Source: Paraphysomonas bandaiensis (lineage: Eukaryota; Chrysophyceae). From it: 64,000 nt of DNA. Under the pieces are notes generated by a model. It did not search any database, was not told where the DNA came from, and was given only the letters and a program-made list of their open reading frames with translations. The translations under genes and the position numbers were made by a program. The stretch is from contig CBFFRP010000217.1 of assembly GCA_965644295.1 (NCBI GenBank), forward strand, positions 62,001-126,000, in the 5' to 3' direction. This document shows, piece by piece, positions 33,080 through 44,975 of the stretch; the stretch's first letter is position 1, and the number at the start of each line of letters is the position of its first letter.

Positions 33080-34453
33080 TTGTTCATTAAAAGTTTATTT
33101 TGCCTTCTACGAATCGCACACTATTCCTGAAAAGTGTAGCCAACAAACCCTACGATATAGTTCCCATGCATTGCCGACTTTACAAATAAAATACAAGCTA
33201 AATTGGGTGCGTACTTTTTATTGAGTAGCAGAACATTAGTAGGTTCCAATTTGAATCGAGCATATACTGCTGTGTCAAAAGTATATAACAAGCAATAAAC
33301 TGATGGTTCTGCTATGCGATACCGCTAAGAAGAATCCAATGATCTATATGCATCGCAATGTAATTTCAAAACGAAAAATATATAACAATAAGAATTTACA
33401 TTTTTTCGGAAGCATTTTACTATTTCAAATATTCATTATTCAGGCACCTCTAAGAAATAATATTAAGAAATCTGTGACGGATAGAGTACAAATGAGCTAC
33501 AATATATCTAAGTCCAAGTTATATTAATGATTATACTACGTTGCTAGTATTAATAGCTTTTCTGATTTAGAATAGTTGACATATCCAGACTCAATGTTAT
33601 ATGGTAAAAGGATATGCTCTTCGTTGCATATTGGTCCACTAAAGTACCCCCAAAAACAGCATCATTGAAGTGGGCTGTAGAGTGTAGAGCTGCAGCAGAA
33701 CATCAGAATTATGAGGAGTGTGTCTCTCATCAGTCTTACAGTATCATGAGGAGTGTGTCTCTCATCAGTCTTACAGTATCATGAGGAGTGTGTCATGTGG
33801 TTTGGGGGGGCGGTGGAGTATTGAAGAGGACGACTTCGTTGACGTATTTTCTCATGTGTGCGAGACAATAGTTCACGTAAGTGCTGTATGCACTGCTAAG
33901 CTTTCTATTCTTCAGATCACATGCTTTCAGCCTGCCTCATGGATATGTCGTATTGTGGAGTCAGGCCCTCTGAACTGCAAGCGCATGACTAGGTTTTATG
34001 TTGTACTGATGCGTTTTAGTAGAGTACTGATCACTCTAGTATATATGTAGGTACCATAGCATATATATGTTGTAAGGGAGGTCTCTTATAACATCAAGAG
34101 CAAAACCTATATTATTATCGTTCTTGTCTACAACTGTCCGCGGCTGTGGGATACTAGTAACTATTGATCCTACCTCTAGCCGTACATCATTTGTGAGATC
34201 CTACTCTGCATATATATACTACAATATGTTTTATGATCTTGTGACTGTTAATCATTGTAGGACACACTATATTTTACAATCTTGTGAGTGCTAATCATTG
34301 TATGACAGGCACCACAGTATAATATTATGTATGTTGTGCGGGAGATCCCGTAATGATCAAGCGCAAACCCAATATCGCTTGTGAGGTACGTAAAATACAT
34401 TTATAGCTCTCTACATATCTTAATTATGTGCTCAGGGGACATTGATGTGAAGG
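33080..34453. other. Intergenic, repeat-rich
   Basis: 33080-33700 is AT-rich with nothing recognised. 33714-33790 has 2.3 copies of a 35-bp tandem unit (gaggagtgtgtctctcatca...). 33830-33990 is weakly coding-like (EEDDFVDVFSHVCETIV, then an intron-like GTAAGT...TTCTTCAG). 34060-34390 contains two diverged direct repeats about 266 bp apart. Confidence 0.45.
33714..33790 (+). repeat. 35-bp tandem repeat
   Basis: The unit gaggagtgtgtctctcatcagtcttacagtatcat occurs twice in full (split here as gaggagtgtgtctctcatca plus gtcttacagtatcat) and then starts a third time before diverging at gtcatgtgg. Confidence 0.85.
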
Positions 34454-34628
34454 TAGCCCCTATGTCTTCGCGGCTGCGGATATTACACACCGAGTATTGC
34501 ACACAGTTTACATGGGTTCATCGAATTCTACAGATGCCACAAGGAACAGAGCCCACTCTCTGGCGAAGAACCTAAATTCCTATCATATGTACCTCAATAT
34601 CGACATGATTGTGCATGCTGTAGTTTCT
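34454..34628 (+). pseudogene. Partial copy of NAD+ synthetase exon 7
   Basis: These 175 bp match 38537-38711 with a single visible substitution (tatgtc here, tacgtc in the gene). The matched part lies wholly inside exon 7 of the NAD+ synthetase gene 4 kb away on the same strand, so intron loss cannot be tested. No start, splice site or continuing frame surrounds it. It is a recent partial duplication, not a gene. Confidence 0.92.
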
Positions 34629-34653
34629 ACTTGGACTACAGGTCATTGATCTC

Positions 34654-35712
34654 TTATGTACTGTGGCCTGGCAGGAGTTTGAACCAAATATACCCATTTA
34701 CACTAGCAGCAAACACTCCGCCAACTACAGCCCCTGCAGGTCCAGCAATTGTGGCTCCTACACCAGCATAAAAAGCTGTCGAAACTGCGGTTATAGCAAC
34801 TTTTTTAGCAGTTTCAGGATCTTTTGTCGCTGCTTGTGCAACACCTACACCACCATCAACCACTACATCTGCAACAATTTCTGCAAAAATATCTTTGATG
34901 TTGGCATTCAACACATCGCGTACACTCATTTTGATAGCACCTCGCCCTTTACGAGATATTTTGAATTCATTATTCTGTGTAACTTGAATAGTAACATCGT
35001 CCTTAACCTTTTCGACAATCTTGCCAACAACTTTGACTGCAATATCAAGTACAAAAACAAACTCCCAACTTCCTTCCGTAACAGCGATAAGGGCTTCATC
35101 GGGAATGTCAATACCAGATACGACACGCATATGGTTAACGACCATGTCATTGTACTCGTTAGGTTGAGTAAGATATTCTTTGAAGTCAGAAGAAAACTTT
35201 ATTCTCATAGTATCTTTACTGACACTGATGCCAGTACATTCTCGCATTTTAGATCCATCATAGAAAGACAACTGATTCATAATTATACTGTCAGGGTGTG
35301 TAGCTACACGATGTTGACTTAGAAGTTCTTTTTCTGCTATTGGCACTCCATTCTCGGAGTTAATAGCCTCAGTAGCACGGCTATCACAGCAAAAAAGGAC
35401 CTTCTGTTCAAAATAACTCCTAGTTCGGTTTCCACGGATGAGTTTTTGAATAGATGTGGCTGCTCTCTTTCGAATGAGGTGTCTCCGCACTGTCCTTTGA
35501 ATGCACATCGCGGCCTTCTTTCGAGTGAAGTGTCTCCGCACTGTCCTTTGAATGCACATCGCGGCCTTCTTTCGAGTGAGGTGTCTCCGCACTGCCCTTT
35601 GAATAATACAAGCGCATATCTCTATTCGTCGCAGGGTTCGGATATCTTCACAGACGTCATTCACGCCTCGTCCCATCATTTTACGTGTGAGTATGTTGTA
35701 TATGTGGTACAT
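34654..35712 (-). CDS. IQ-motif protein with C-terminal glycine zipper
   Basis: 352 residues if started at the first in-frame ATG, 35712; the open frame extends to 35832 but has only GTG there. Four consecutive IQ motifs lie near residues 36-105 (IIQRAVRRHLTRK, IQRTVRRHFTRK, IQRTVRRHLIRK, IQKLIRGNRTRS), each a potential calmodulin or light-chain site. The middle is a mixed alpha/beta region without recognised family, containing EFVFVLDIAVKVVGKIVEKV. The C-terminus is a Gly/Ala-rich hydrophobic segment (GVGATIAGPAGAVVGG), the glycine-zipper type that inserts into or packs within membranes. Function unknown. It is divergent from the NAD+ synthetase gene with a 389-bp gap. Confidence 0.65.
   Translation of the reverse strand: MYHIYNILTRKMMGRGVNDVCEDIRTLRRIEICACIIQRAVRRHLTRKKAAMCIQRTVRRHFTRKKAAMCIQRTVRRHLIRKRAATSIQKLIRGNRTRSYFEQKVLFCCDSRATEAINSENGVPIAEKELLSQHRVATHPDSIIMNQLSFYDGSKMRECTGISVSKDTMRIKFSSDFKEYLTQPNEYNDMVVNHMRVVSGIDIPDEALIAVTEGSWEFVFVLDIAVKVVGKIVEKVKDDVTIQVTQNNEFKISRKGRGAIKMSVRDVLNANIKDIFAEIVADVVVDGGVGVAQAATKDPETAKKVAITAVSTAFYAGVGATIAGPAGAVVGGVFAASVNGYIWFKLLPGHST
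35460..35615 (-). repeat. 51-bp coding tandem repeat (IQ motifs)
   Basis: Three adjacent copies of a 51-nt unit (17 residues, RRHLTRKKAAMCIQRTV). The middle two are almost identical at the DNA level, so the IQ array expanded recently. Confidence 0.85.
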
Positions 35713-36101
35713 TACCAATAGAGTGTGATAGTAAGTGATGTTCAGATGTGGTGAGGGTGGATACTCTGAAGATCTCACTATCTCAATATGGAGAAAGCAG
35801 TTGACGTCTGGACATTTCTGTGGGATTGCCACATTCTCATAATATTCTTTAGAGACTACCTTACATACTGCTGTATACAGGCGTATACCATCCGGTATGT
35901 ACTGTATTCATATGGTACACTACATGGCAGGCATATACCATATACAGTACCGTACCTACAGAGTACACAGCATTATACAGGTGGCGTACTGCTGTACATG
36001 TCATGTCTACGTACACTGTGGTACATGCCTGAGTCATAGCAGGATTATAAGCACTGAGCTGTGCAGTTGAAAGAATTAAAATAATATCGCCACCACTCCA
36101 G
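35713..36101. promoter_or_regulatory. Bidirectional promoter region, GTAC-rich
   Basis: 389 bp between divergent start codons. 35860-36040 is dense in short palindromic words (gtatac, gtac, catatac, gtacatgtcatgt) of the same style as the regions upstream of the genes at 28521, 41415/41850, 48142/48781 and 53753/54169. No TATA box was assigned. Confidence 0.5.
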
Positions 36102-39100
36102 ATGGACATGTCAGACAGTATCTATGAGGTCCCCAGCTCTCGCTGTGTGTTGGCAACATGCAATATCAATCAATGGTCTCTTGACTTTGACGGTAACATG
36201 CGGCGCACTATGGAGTCAATTGAGAGGGCTCGGGAATCAGGCGCCAGGTATAGACTAGGACCAGAGCTAGAGCTGTCGGGATACAGCTGTGAGGACCACT
36301 TCCTGGAGCTGGTATGACATATGTGGCTACTACGATAAGACAAGCTGTGATTATATATGGCTTGCTATAAGACTATCTATGCCAAGCTATGTATATCTAT
36401 GCCAAGCTATGTGTATATCTATGCCAAGCTATGTGTATATCTATGCCAAGCTATGTGTATATCTATGCCAAGCTATGTGTATATCTATGCCAAGCTATGT
36501 GTATATCTATGCCAAGCTATGTGTATATCTATGCCAAGCTATGTATATCTATGCCAAGCTATGTGTATATCTATGCCAAGCTATGTGTATATCTATGCCA
36601 AGCTATGTGTATATCTATGCCAAGCTATGTGTATATCTATGCCAAGCTATGTGTATATCTATGCCAAGCTATGTGTATATCTATGCCAAGCTATGTGTAT
36701 ATCTATGCCAAGCTATGTGTATATCTATGCCAAGCTATGTGTATATCTATGCCTAGCTATGTGTATATCTATGCCAAGCTATGTGTATATCTATGCCAAG
36801 CTATGTGTATATATGGCTAGCTATAAGACTATATATGTTTCTATATGACTAGATATGGTTATAACTATGGTAATATCTAAGGCTAGCTATAAGACTATAT
36901 ATGTTTCTATATGACTAGCTGTGATTATATTTATGACTAGTTACGTTTATATCTTTGACTATCAATGTTTGTATCTAAGACTAACAATGCCTTGAAATCA
37001 ACCTGTTTAAGTTTATCTGTGCTACAGCTATCCTATATGCTATCAATATTACCGTTATTATGACAATGACTGCAATTAGCATTAGGACGAGCACTCTTTC
37101 ACTGACGGGTGCTGCTTTGCAGGACACCTTCATGCACTGCGAGCAGTCCCTTGCAGAGATACTGAAGAGCGGGGTTACGGACTCTATTCTGTGCGATATT
37201 GGCTGCCCGGTACGTCTCGCTTTTTATAAGGTGATGAATGATTAATATCTTGTATTTATACCCCAGCTGATACACAACAGCGTTCGATACAATTGCAGAG
37301 TGCTTTGTCTGGATGGAAAAATAGTCTTAATTCGTCCTAAAGCCTATTTAGTAAGTTGTACCTCTTGTGAAGGAGATATTTTGTTCATATTTCAAATAGG
37401 CGGATGATGGTAACTATCGTGAGTGCCGATTTTTTAGCAGCTGGAAGCATCACCGAGAGCTTCAAACGTTCCGTTTGAGTTCAGTTCTTGTGGAAGCTAC
37501 TGGAGGACAGACAACTGCTCCAATTGGTATGGCGACAATTACTACGAAAGAGGCAGTGCTTGCTTCTGAATGCTGCGAGGAACTTTGGACCCTACTCAAG
37601 TACTGTTTTGTGCTATGTGGATGTCGTATATATTTTGACACATATTTGCAGTCCTCACATTGAGATGTGTCTCTCTGGCGTGGATATTATTACGAATGGG
37701 TCGGGGTCCCACCACCAACTGCGTAAACTACATTCACGTGTGGAGCTAATCCGAAGTGCCACCAAGAGAGGTGGTGGTGTATATCTCTTTTCTAACCATC
37801 AAGGATGCGACGGTGGAAGACTGTACTTTGACGGCTGCTGTCTTGTGTGTCTTAATGGCGAGGTCATTGCTCAAGGCACGCAGTTCAGTCTAAATGATGT
37901 AGAAGTAGTGACAGCCACAGTTGACTTGAATGAAGTACGCGCATACAGACAGGGATGTAAATCCTGTCAGGACCAGGCATCAGGCGTAACTCCGCTCCCA
38001 ACAATTGACCTGGCGCAATTTTCTCTCTTAGTTGGCGGAGATGACCCTCACCCCACTCTGTGCCCCTGCGATAATTGCAGAGTTACGTTACCCATAGAGG
38101 TGAGTTACTCTACACTCCATGAACTTTCGTGTGTATGGTTGGAGTGCGTTTTTAGCACGAAGTTTTTATTACTTGGTCCAGGTCAAGTATCATACAGCGG
38201 AGGAGGAGTGTGCTCTTGGGCCCGCGTGTTGGCTGTGGGACTATCTCCGGAGATCACGTGCGGCTGGTTCGTTTCCCACAATTTGCACTGCTATATGTTT
38301 AAATGTATTCCTCCTCTGCTCTGCAGTTATATGCGGTATTCTAAATGGGTTCTTTTACTCTACTCTCATGTAGGATATCTCCTACCTCTCAGTGGTGGAG
38401 CGGATTCGGCGTCTGTAGCTGCCATTGTGCACGTCATGTCAACCCTTGCTGCGGAATCTGCCAATAATGGGAATACGATAGTGGAGTCCGAGCTTCGGCG
38501 TTTGCTCAACATCCCATCAACCGCAGATGGTAGAGATAGCCCCTACGTCTTCGCGGCTGCGGATATTACACACCGAGTATTGCACACAGTTTACATGGGT
38601 TCATCGAATTCTACAGATGCCACAAGGAACAGAGCCCACTCTCTGGCGAAGAACCTAAATTCCTATCATATGTACCTCAATATCGACATGATTGTGCATG
38701 CTGTAGTTTCTGTCTTTTCGAAGCTATGTGGCATCTCACCGAGATATGTATCTGAAGGTGCAGGCACAATATATAGGATGAGTGTGCTATGGGTCTGAAA
38801 ATAGTTGAGCCATTTTGAGTGCACTTTTACTTTACTTTATGTCGTATTTTAAGAACTGTGTGTATAGGCGGGTCCGAGTCAGAAGATCTTGCGCTTCAAA
38901 ACATTCAAGCTCGTCTGAGGATGGTAATGGCCTACATGTGCGCACAATTGTTCCCTTGGGCTAGAGGTCAAACAGGATTCCTCCTCGTATTAGGTAGTGG
39001 TAACGTTGACGAAGCTCTGCGTGGGTACTTGACGAAGTACGACTGCTCCAGTGCAGATATTAACCCGATTGGTGGGATCAGCAAGGGTGACCTAAAGCGC

Positions 39101-39912
39101 ATGATTTTGTATGTGGCGGATGCCTATGATGCTCATGCACTGAGAGATATAGCAGAAGCCCCACCGACGGTAACGACATTTATATTGTAGCTGACGCAAA
39201 CGTCCTCAGCGATGCACATATTATATATATTATATATCGTGGGTGTGTTTAACGCTGTTATGCGTGTTCGTGTATTCCATTGTGTAATATGTACATCGAA
39301 TTATTGTTGTACCATATTGAGATAATGTGGCCAGGCTGAGTTGCGACCTGTATTGTCATCAACATCTGGCGACGGGGATGTGCCTTTGATGGACCATAGC
39401 CAGCTCGATGAAGAAGACATGGGCATGACGTATAAGGAACTTGGTGTCTTCGGGTATTGTAATTTCTATTACGTGTGTTGAAATGTGTCTACTATATTTT
39501 GTGGTATATCAGTTTTTAGTAGCATCACTCAGAATTTTAACATACCATCTGCGTTGTGTCCAGCTACCTGCGAAAGTCAATGAGATGTGGACCGGTTACA
39601 ATGTTCATAAAACTATGCGCCATGTGGAGAAATACAGTCAGTGTCTCTGACATTGCAACCAAGGTATTTTGCATTTTTCTACTACTGTGTACTGAGAAGA
39701 AAACTTTTCAGGTGAAGCGCTTTTTTTTCTACTACTCGGTGAATCGACACAAGTGTACCACTCTTACACCGTCCTACCATGCTGAAAACTACTCTCCTGA
39801 TGACAACCGCTTTGACCTACGCCCCTTTCTGTATAATACGCGCTGGACTCGACAGTTTGCTACGATAGATAGCCTTGTCAAGCGCAGGACATCTATGCTA
39901 AAGTCAACGTAA
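36102..39912 (+). CDS. NADSYN1: Glutamine-dependent NAD+ synthetase
   Basis: Model: join(36102..36311, 37123..37209, 37267..37350, 37400..37599, 37652..38099, 38182..38266, 38374..38757, 38868..39169, 39335..39453, 39564..39663, 39712..39912), 739 residues. Catalyses the last step of NAD+ synthesis: deamido-NAD+ plus ATP and glutamine to NAD+, in the cytosol. The N-terminal nitrilase-type glutaminase has its catalytic triad visible: Glu55 ([10 protein letters not shown]), Lys124 (LIRPKAYL) and Cys186 (ASECCEELW). The C-terminal synthetase has the PP-loop SGGADS (378-383), and [20 protein letters not shown] and [21 protein letters not shown] at the end, closely like the animal and fungal enzymes. 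Length is near the usual 700. Intron 1 is unusually long (811 bp) and filled by a tandem repeat. Part of exon 7 is duplicated at 34454-34628. Confidence 0.96.
36377..36814. repeat. 22-bp tandem repeat in NAD+ synthetase intron 1
   Basis: About 20 copies of tatgccaagctatgtgtata (+tc), nearly all identical; two copies lack two bases (early and near 36540) and one near 36750 has cct for cca. The array makes three long but meaningless open frames. All other introns of the gene are under 170 bp. Confidence 0.95.
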
Positions 39913-40398
39913 TCTGTAGAACAATACTACAAATGAATGGTGTAGCATGGAGCATGGATATCAATGTCTCACTTCGGTATTTTCTCTACAGTAAATGCTG
40001 CGGTAGAAAATTTTTCGGAGTCAAAAATATTTTTCCTTACGGTCGTTTCATACTAAGTGCTTATTATGCAGGCCATGAAATATAATCAAATGTTTATAGG
40101 ATTTTCAATTGATTTTTTTCATCCGCTCATATGTAAATGAACGATATGCTTATTATTGAAAAGTATGTGTATTAGCATCATTTTTGCTCAGCTATTGTGT
40201 ATCATTGACTTTTACATCCTGGTACGGTGCTTCTTTCAAGAATTCGGAGACATAAAAAGTAAACCACACAAAGAGTATATTATTTACGGCTAATTTACAG
40301 CCCTACCTGTAACATCATATATCACTCAAATAAAAGTTCCATATTCACATTTTCGAAAACTATAAAGAAGTCGATAAACCGACTCCAATTTAACCACG
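39913..40398. other. Intergenic between convergent gene ends
   Basis: 486 bp of AT-rich 3' flanks. No gene or repeat recognised. Confidence 0.5.
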
Positions 40399-41415
40399 CT
40401 AAGTACCCCTAGTTTTAATAGAAGATATAAGACTCCTAATGTCATCTAAGTGGGTTTCAATTTCCTTCTCTTTCTCATTGTCCGCATGAGACATAGCTTT
40501 GTTCTTAAGCGCCATGTACTGCTCGTACTGCTCCTTAATTCGCTTCTTTTCTGCCTCTGCTCTTTTTGCAGCAGAATCTTGGATTTCTTTCTTACGAATC
40601 TCCGCCAGATGAGCGGTCTCAGCAGCCTGTTTCGCCTCGTTTGCTGCTTTCTCCTGCGCAAACTTTGTCACCGGTACAAGGTCTTCCGCTTTCATATCTC
40701 CAGATATCTCCAACGGCACCTTCCCCTCACCAGCGAACTCCTCGATAATCTGTGCAACAGTTTTTCGAATGTTCGTCACTACTCTTGACGATGGAAGCGG
40801 GTCCAGGCGCTGACACAGATATCTCTCTGTGAGATCATCAGCCAAATCCCCCCTAAGATCCTCGTCCCCTCTTTTCGTGGGGTTCGTCTTCCACCAGTAG
40901 GCGAGGTCCTTACGAAATGCTTCAAACACTTCAGCCGCTTCTGTATCAGCTTGCATGCTCTCGAGAGACTGAAAGCTACTTGACAAGACAGGACGTGGGC
41001 TCTTGTGTTTCGGTGATGGTTTCTTACCAGTGGCGGATGGCGATTCTCTTTGTTGAGGGGGAGGAACTGTCACTGAAGGAGCAGCCAGTCCTACTCTATC
41101 ATCTACTTGATCCTCCTCCTCCTCCTCTTCGTCATCGTCTCTATCATTGAGAGTGTTCCTCATCTTTGCACGATCAGCATATCGACCGGCCTGAGCCCTC
41201 ACTCTCTCTTGTTTCTCTCTTGCTTTACGAGCACGAGACAATAGAGACTTCTTACGGACATTATAAGCAGTCATGAGGCAGTCCTCAAGCAGGTCCAGCG
41301 AGCTCGCTTTACCTGACGATGAATGAGAGGGAGGGTGTGTATGGGTAGGGGGGTTGCTGTGTGTGTCGGGGTCAGACCTCTCGAATAGATCCTCTAAGTC
41401 GGTGTCGCGAGTCAT
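40399..41415 (-). CDS. Charged coiled-coil protein of unknown function
   Basis: Single exon, 338 residues. Start at ATG 41415, which follows the GTAC-rich promoter zone. N-terminus acidic, then His/Pro/Ser-rich (THTHPPSHSSSGK). A short basic helix (KKSLLSRARKAREKQERV) is followed by an acidic run (DRDDDEEEEEEDQVDD). The middle (about 165-235) looks folded (EVFEAFRKDLAYWWKTNP, YLCQRLDPLPSSRVVTNI). The last 100 residues form a continuous charged coiled coil (AEIRKKEIQDSAAKRAEAEKK shortened: KKEIQDSAAKRAEAEKK). No family recognised. Soluble, probably cytoskeletal or scaffold. Confidence 0.65.
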   Translation of the reverse strand: MTRDTDLEDLFERSDPDTHSNPPTHTHPPSHSSSGKASSLDLLEDCLMTAYNVRKKSLLSRARKAREKQERVRAQAGRYADRAKMRNTLNDRDDDEEEEEEDQVDDRVGLAAPSVTVPPPQQRESPSATGKKPSPKHKSPRPVLSSSFQSLESMQADTEAAEVFEAFRKDLAYWWKTNPTKRGDEDLRGDLADDLTERYLCQRLDPLPSSRVVTNIRKTVAQIIEEFAGEGKVPLEISGDMKAEDLVPVTKFAQEKAANEAKQAAETAHLAEIRKKEIQDSAAKRAEAEKKRIKEQYEQYMALKNKAMSHADNEKEKEIETHLDDIRSLISSIKTRGT

Positions 41416-41849
41416 CTCAAAGCACTCGAAGAGATGCAGCGGGAGAGATGCGTTTCTGTCTGGTTATATATACATATTCATATCGATAGATACACGCTGC
41501 TGGACATATACGTATAACTGCAGCATCTAGCATGCACGAGATAGAAGAGGCCCACACATACAAGTATAGAACAGTACTGCTGTACTACTGTATATGTACT
41601 GCAGCACTGCTGCATATACCGGTACATGATGTACAGCACACAGCACAACATAGCGGATCCAGAGATACGTACGTAGTGAACTGGTATACCAGCATAGATA
41701 TACAGTATACAGCACATGTACTCGTAGTACACTCACTCCTGCTGCGTATCCCTACATATACCTGTACTGTCTCCCTAACATATATATATATATACATATA
41801 TACATGTACAGCCCATCAGTCACCACTCTGATACCCCCCTCTATCTGAC
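41416..41849. promoter_or_regulatory. Bidirectional promoter region, GTAC-rich
   Basis: 434 bp between divergent genes. Very dense in alternating and palindromic words (tgtactactgtatatgtac, tataccggtaca, gtacgtac) over about 41470-41810. No coding sequence. Confidence 0.5.
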
Positions 41850-43916
41850 ATGCCTTCTCTCTCCGCTACTCTCTTATTCCTCACAGGAGTGTCTCTCTCC
41901 TGCAGCGTTACTGTAGACATCAACACTGAGTCTGCAGTCCGGTCTTATGACTCCTCTCATCCCTTCACATGCGTCACTCTGGATTGGGTAAGTCTCCCTA
42001 TAGTCTATAGGGGTATAAGTGATGCGTGTTATACGGCAGTGGCCCTCGAACAAGTGCGATAGTCATGACCTCAGCTCAGACTGTGCCTGGATAAACGCCT
42101 CTGTGTTAAACATCGACATGTCGTCGACACTTATTAAGAATGCCCTCAGAGGTATGGGCGATGTCGTTCTTCGCATTGGAGGAACACTGGGAGATTATAT
42201 TACTTATGCAGTGGGATCAGATGAGGGCATTTATTGTCCAGAGTTCTCTCCCCCCCCTCCTGATCCCGCCAAATACTTCACTGGCGGCTGTTTGAATTCC
42301 ACTAAATGGGATGAGATTATGGAGTTCTGTGATCCTGCATATGGATGTAATTTAGTGTTCGGCATTAATGTTCTTAGGGGCAGAGAGTGTTCTAGTATCG
42401 TTGATTCCAATTCCCCCACGTGTTTTTCACCTTTTGATACTTGTTCTGACACTTGGGACGGTACCAATGCTGATGCACTGATTCAATACACTGCAAGTAA
42501 GATTCTGTTCTCAATAATTACTGTAGATGCATTAGTACCCCCCAAGGGTGCTGTGTTATATTTTGTCATATGCTTCGTTGTACAGCTGATGCTAACATTC
42601 CATACAGGCAAGGGTTACGCAGTAACTGGGTACGAGCTCGGCAATGAAATACAGTGTCTGACAGCCGAACAATACTCTTCGTCTGTACTTGACCTGCATG
42701 CAAGCGTTACCGCTGCTAGCGAAGCCCACGGTCTGCCTGTTCCATACATCATAGCTACAGACTCTTCGGAATACATGCCGAGATTTCTACAAGACTTTCT
42801 TCCGGCTGTTGAGGATGTGTTAACTGCGTATACCTGGCATTTTTACCCGTTGAATTCAGGGGCCGAGTGTACAGGACCATCTAATGCAGATGAAAATAAC
42901 ACATCGGTGGATAGCATCATTATGGATCCTGATGGAATGAAGCTCCTGTTTAAGCTGGTATGCCATACCGCTCGTGCATTTTACCTCTTGCGTTGTATTG
43001 TTATCTCATATTGTTCCTAGAGTGCTGTTACTATTCGTTTGTTCAAAGCTATTTTACATAGTGTGTTCGCAGGCAGAAATGTTGGAAACAGTTGTTGACA
43101 CTGCTGTTCCTATTGACACCCCCGAAATATGGATGGGAGAAACAGGTGGAGCCTTCTCCAGTGGATGTAACGGTTCGACAAATGCATTTATGTCCGGGTT
43201 CTGGTACCTCCCATCAATGGCTGGTCTCGCTCGACGAGGCCATGATATGTTTTGTCGACAGACACTCATGGGAGGAAATTACGAATTATTGGACAAGGTA
43301 TCCGTGCACGTAGTGGTGGTGCTGTGCCTATCTTAATATGGCACATCGCTGTAGGAGTTAGATTTGAAATACAAATCCTGTGTAATTTGTTTTGCTTCCC
43401 TAACAGTATGTATTATTTTGTGCCTTACAATTTTTATTTCAGACAACATACCTCCCTAATCCGGACTACTACTCCTCTGTGCTCTACGCCCGTCTTATGG
43501 GTTCCATTTTGCTCAATTCCTCTGTATCAGGAGATGACATGCTACGCGTGTACAGTCACTGCTCTGCGCCAAGTAGCGGTGTTGATGCTGGCGGGGTTAC
43601 TCTACTGTTTCTAAACTATGCTAATAAGGATACGACAGTGGATAAAGTACTTTTCCATGATAAAGGTTTGGACGGGGAAAATGTGAGTGCTCGAATGGAG
43701 TATGTGTTCACTGGTGTAGCTTCTTCAGACCCCACTATCGATATTCTTCACAACAATCAGATCGCTTTGAATGGTGTGTTTCTACAACCAGATGAGGATG
43801 GCAACATGCCTACAATGAGTCCAGTTCTTCGTAAATCAAATACTCCCCTCAATCTTCCCGCTTACAGCTATGGGTTCATTGTCTACCCCGATGCTCAAGC
43901 CACTGCTTGCATGTAA
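41850..43916 (+). CDS. GH79 heparanase-like glycoside hydrolase
   Basis: Model: join(41850..41987, 42040..42496, 42608..42957, 43073..43297, 43443..43916), 547 residues. The signal peptide (MPSLSATLLFLTGVSLSCS) targets the secretory route. The TIM-barrel is recognisable from VVLRIGGTLGDYITY, the acid/base region GYELGNE (Glu212) and the nucleophile region PEIWMGETGGAFSSG (Glu338). The spacing matches heparanase and GH79 beta-glucuronidases, which cleave glucuronic-acid-containing glycans. The 43-kDa-equivalent C-terminal part ends in a beta domain (GGVTLLFLNYAN ... LPAYSYGFIVYP). A natural substrate would be an acidic cell-wall or mucilage polysaccharide, by inference. The region between exons 4 and 5 fits a normal 145-nt intron. 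Confidence 0.9.
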
Positions 43917-44975
43917 TGCTGAAGTAAAGTTCAGCTCCTGGTCTTTAATTTCATTTTCGTTTTGTTATATATGATATTGTGTTATGATGTATATGTAGTG
44001 CGACCATGTTATTGGTAGGTATAACTGGCGCCGGACCTTGGTGTTGTAATTATGGCCACGTTGGGCTCAGCGCACAATGTTGCTACCATCTATAAATATA
44101 ATGACAAGCATATCCTATCAGGTTACGAAGCATCGAATTATACTGGACTAGGTTATAGACTAAGTTTCCATCGAAGATGTTACATAAAATTACAGTGCTA
44201 TGTACTCAAATCAGGGCTAGGGAACAATATATCGCAATACTATTGTTAGACAGAGTCCCACCAACAAAATTGCAATACTTTCCAACCGGCCCAACTATAC
44301 TGTTGTAATATATTGTGATCTAGCTTAACCGTATAGTCGTATTGTATTGATGGAATATTTTTCCAGTCGAACAGTTCATACATGTCAATATATTGCAATA
44401 TAGGTACGTCTGTCTTGTTCTCCAACTTTATTGCCATAATATTATCTAAGCAAAAACTTTCTCCCCACATTAAAGCTAAGAAGAACAAGTAATTATAAAG
44501 TTAGAAAACGTCAATTTTTTCCCGAAAACCTTTCGTACGCTAAGAACGAGAAGAGATCAATAATAGTATCATATGTTATATCATTCACCATAAAGAAATT
44601 CATGATAGAGTATTGAACAAGAACAAATGTAATGTGGGCTATGCTTCAACTTCACAAATGCTATTGATTTAACTTTTTTCTTATTTTAATGGTTAACGTT
44701 TTGGAAAAAATCAACTCGGAAAAAATATGCAGTATATTCAACACGTGAATTCGAGGGAAGACGGCCATGTTTGAGCGATTCAAAACTATAGTTTTCTTGA
44801 AAAGGATGAGTTATACAACCCACTGCTGTTCGAGTTGTTCCTGCTAGTAAGTACAAGGTATAGCAAGGTCTGTTTATTAGCAATAGGCACGAGTCAGAAC
44901 CAGTTTAGTAGATAGATGAATAAACTAGTCAAATAGCTAGATAAGCATCTACCATTTACTAACAAAAAGCAAGCT

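Noticed and set aside
36289-36848. Long Tyr/Cys/Ala-rich frames over the 22-bp repeat
   Set aside because: Artefact of the intronic tandem repeat. The NAD+ synthetase exons on both sides join cleanly across it.
37123-37245. Exon 2 region of NAD+ synthetase read through to a stop at 37245
   Set aside because: The donor at 37210 restores the synthetase frame and the stop lies inside the intron.
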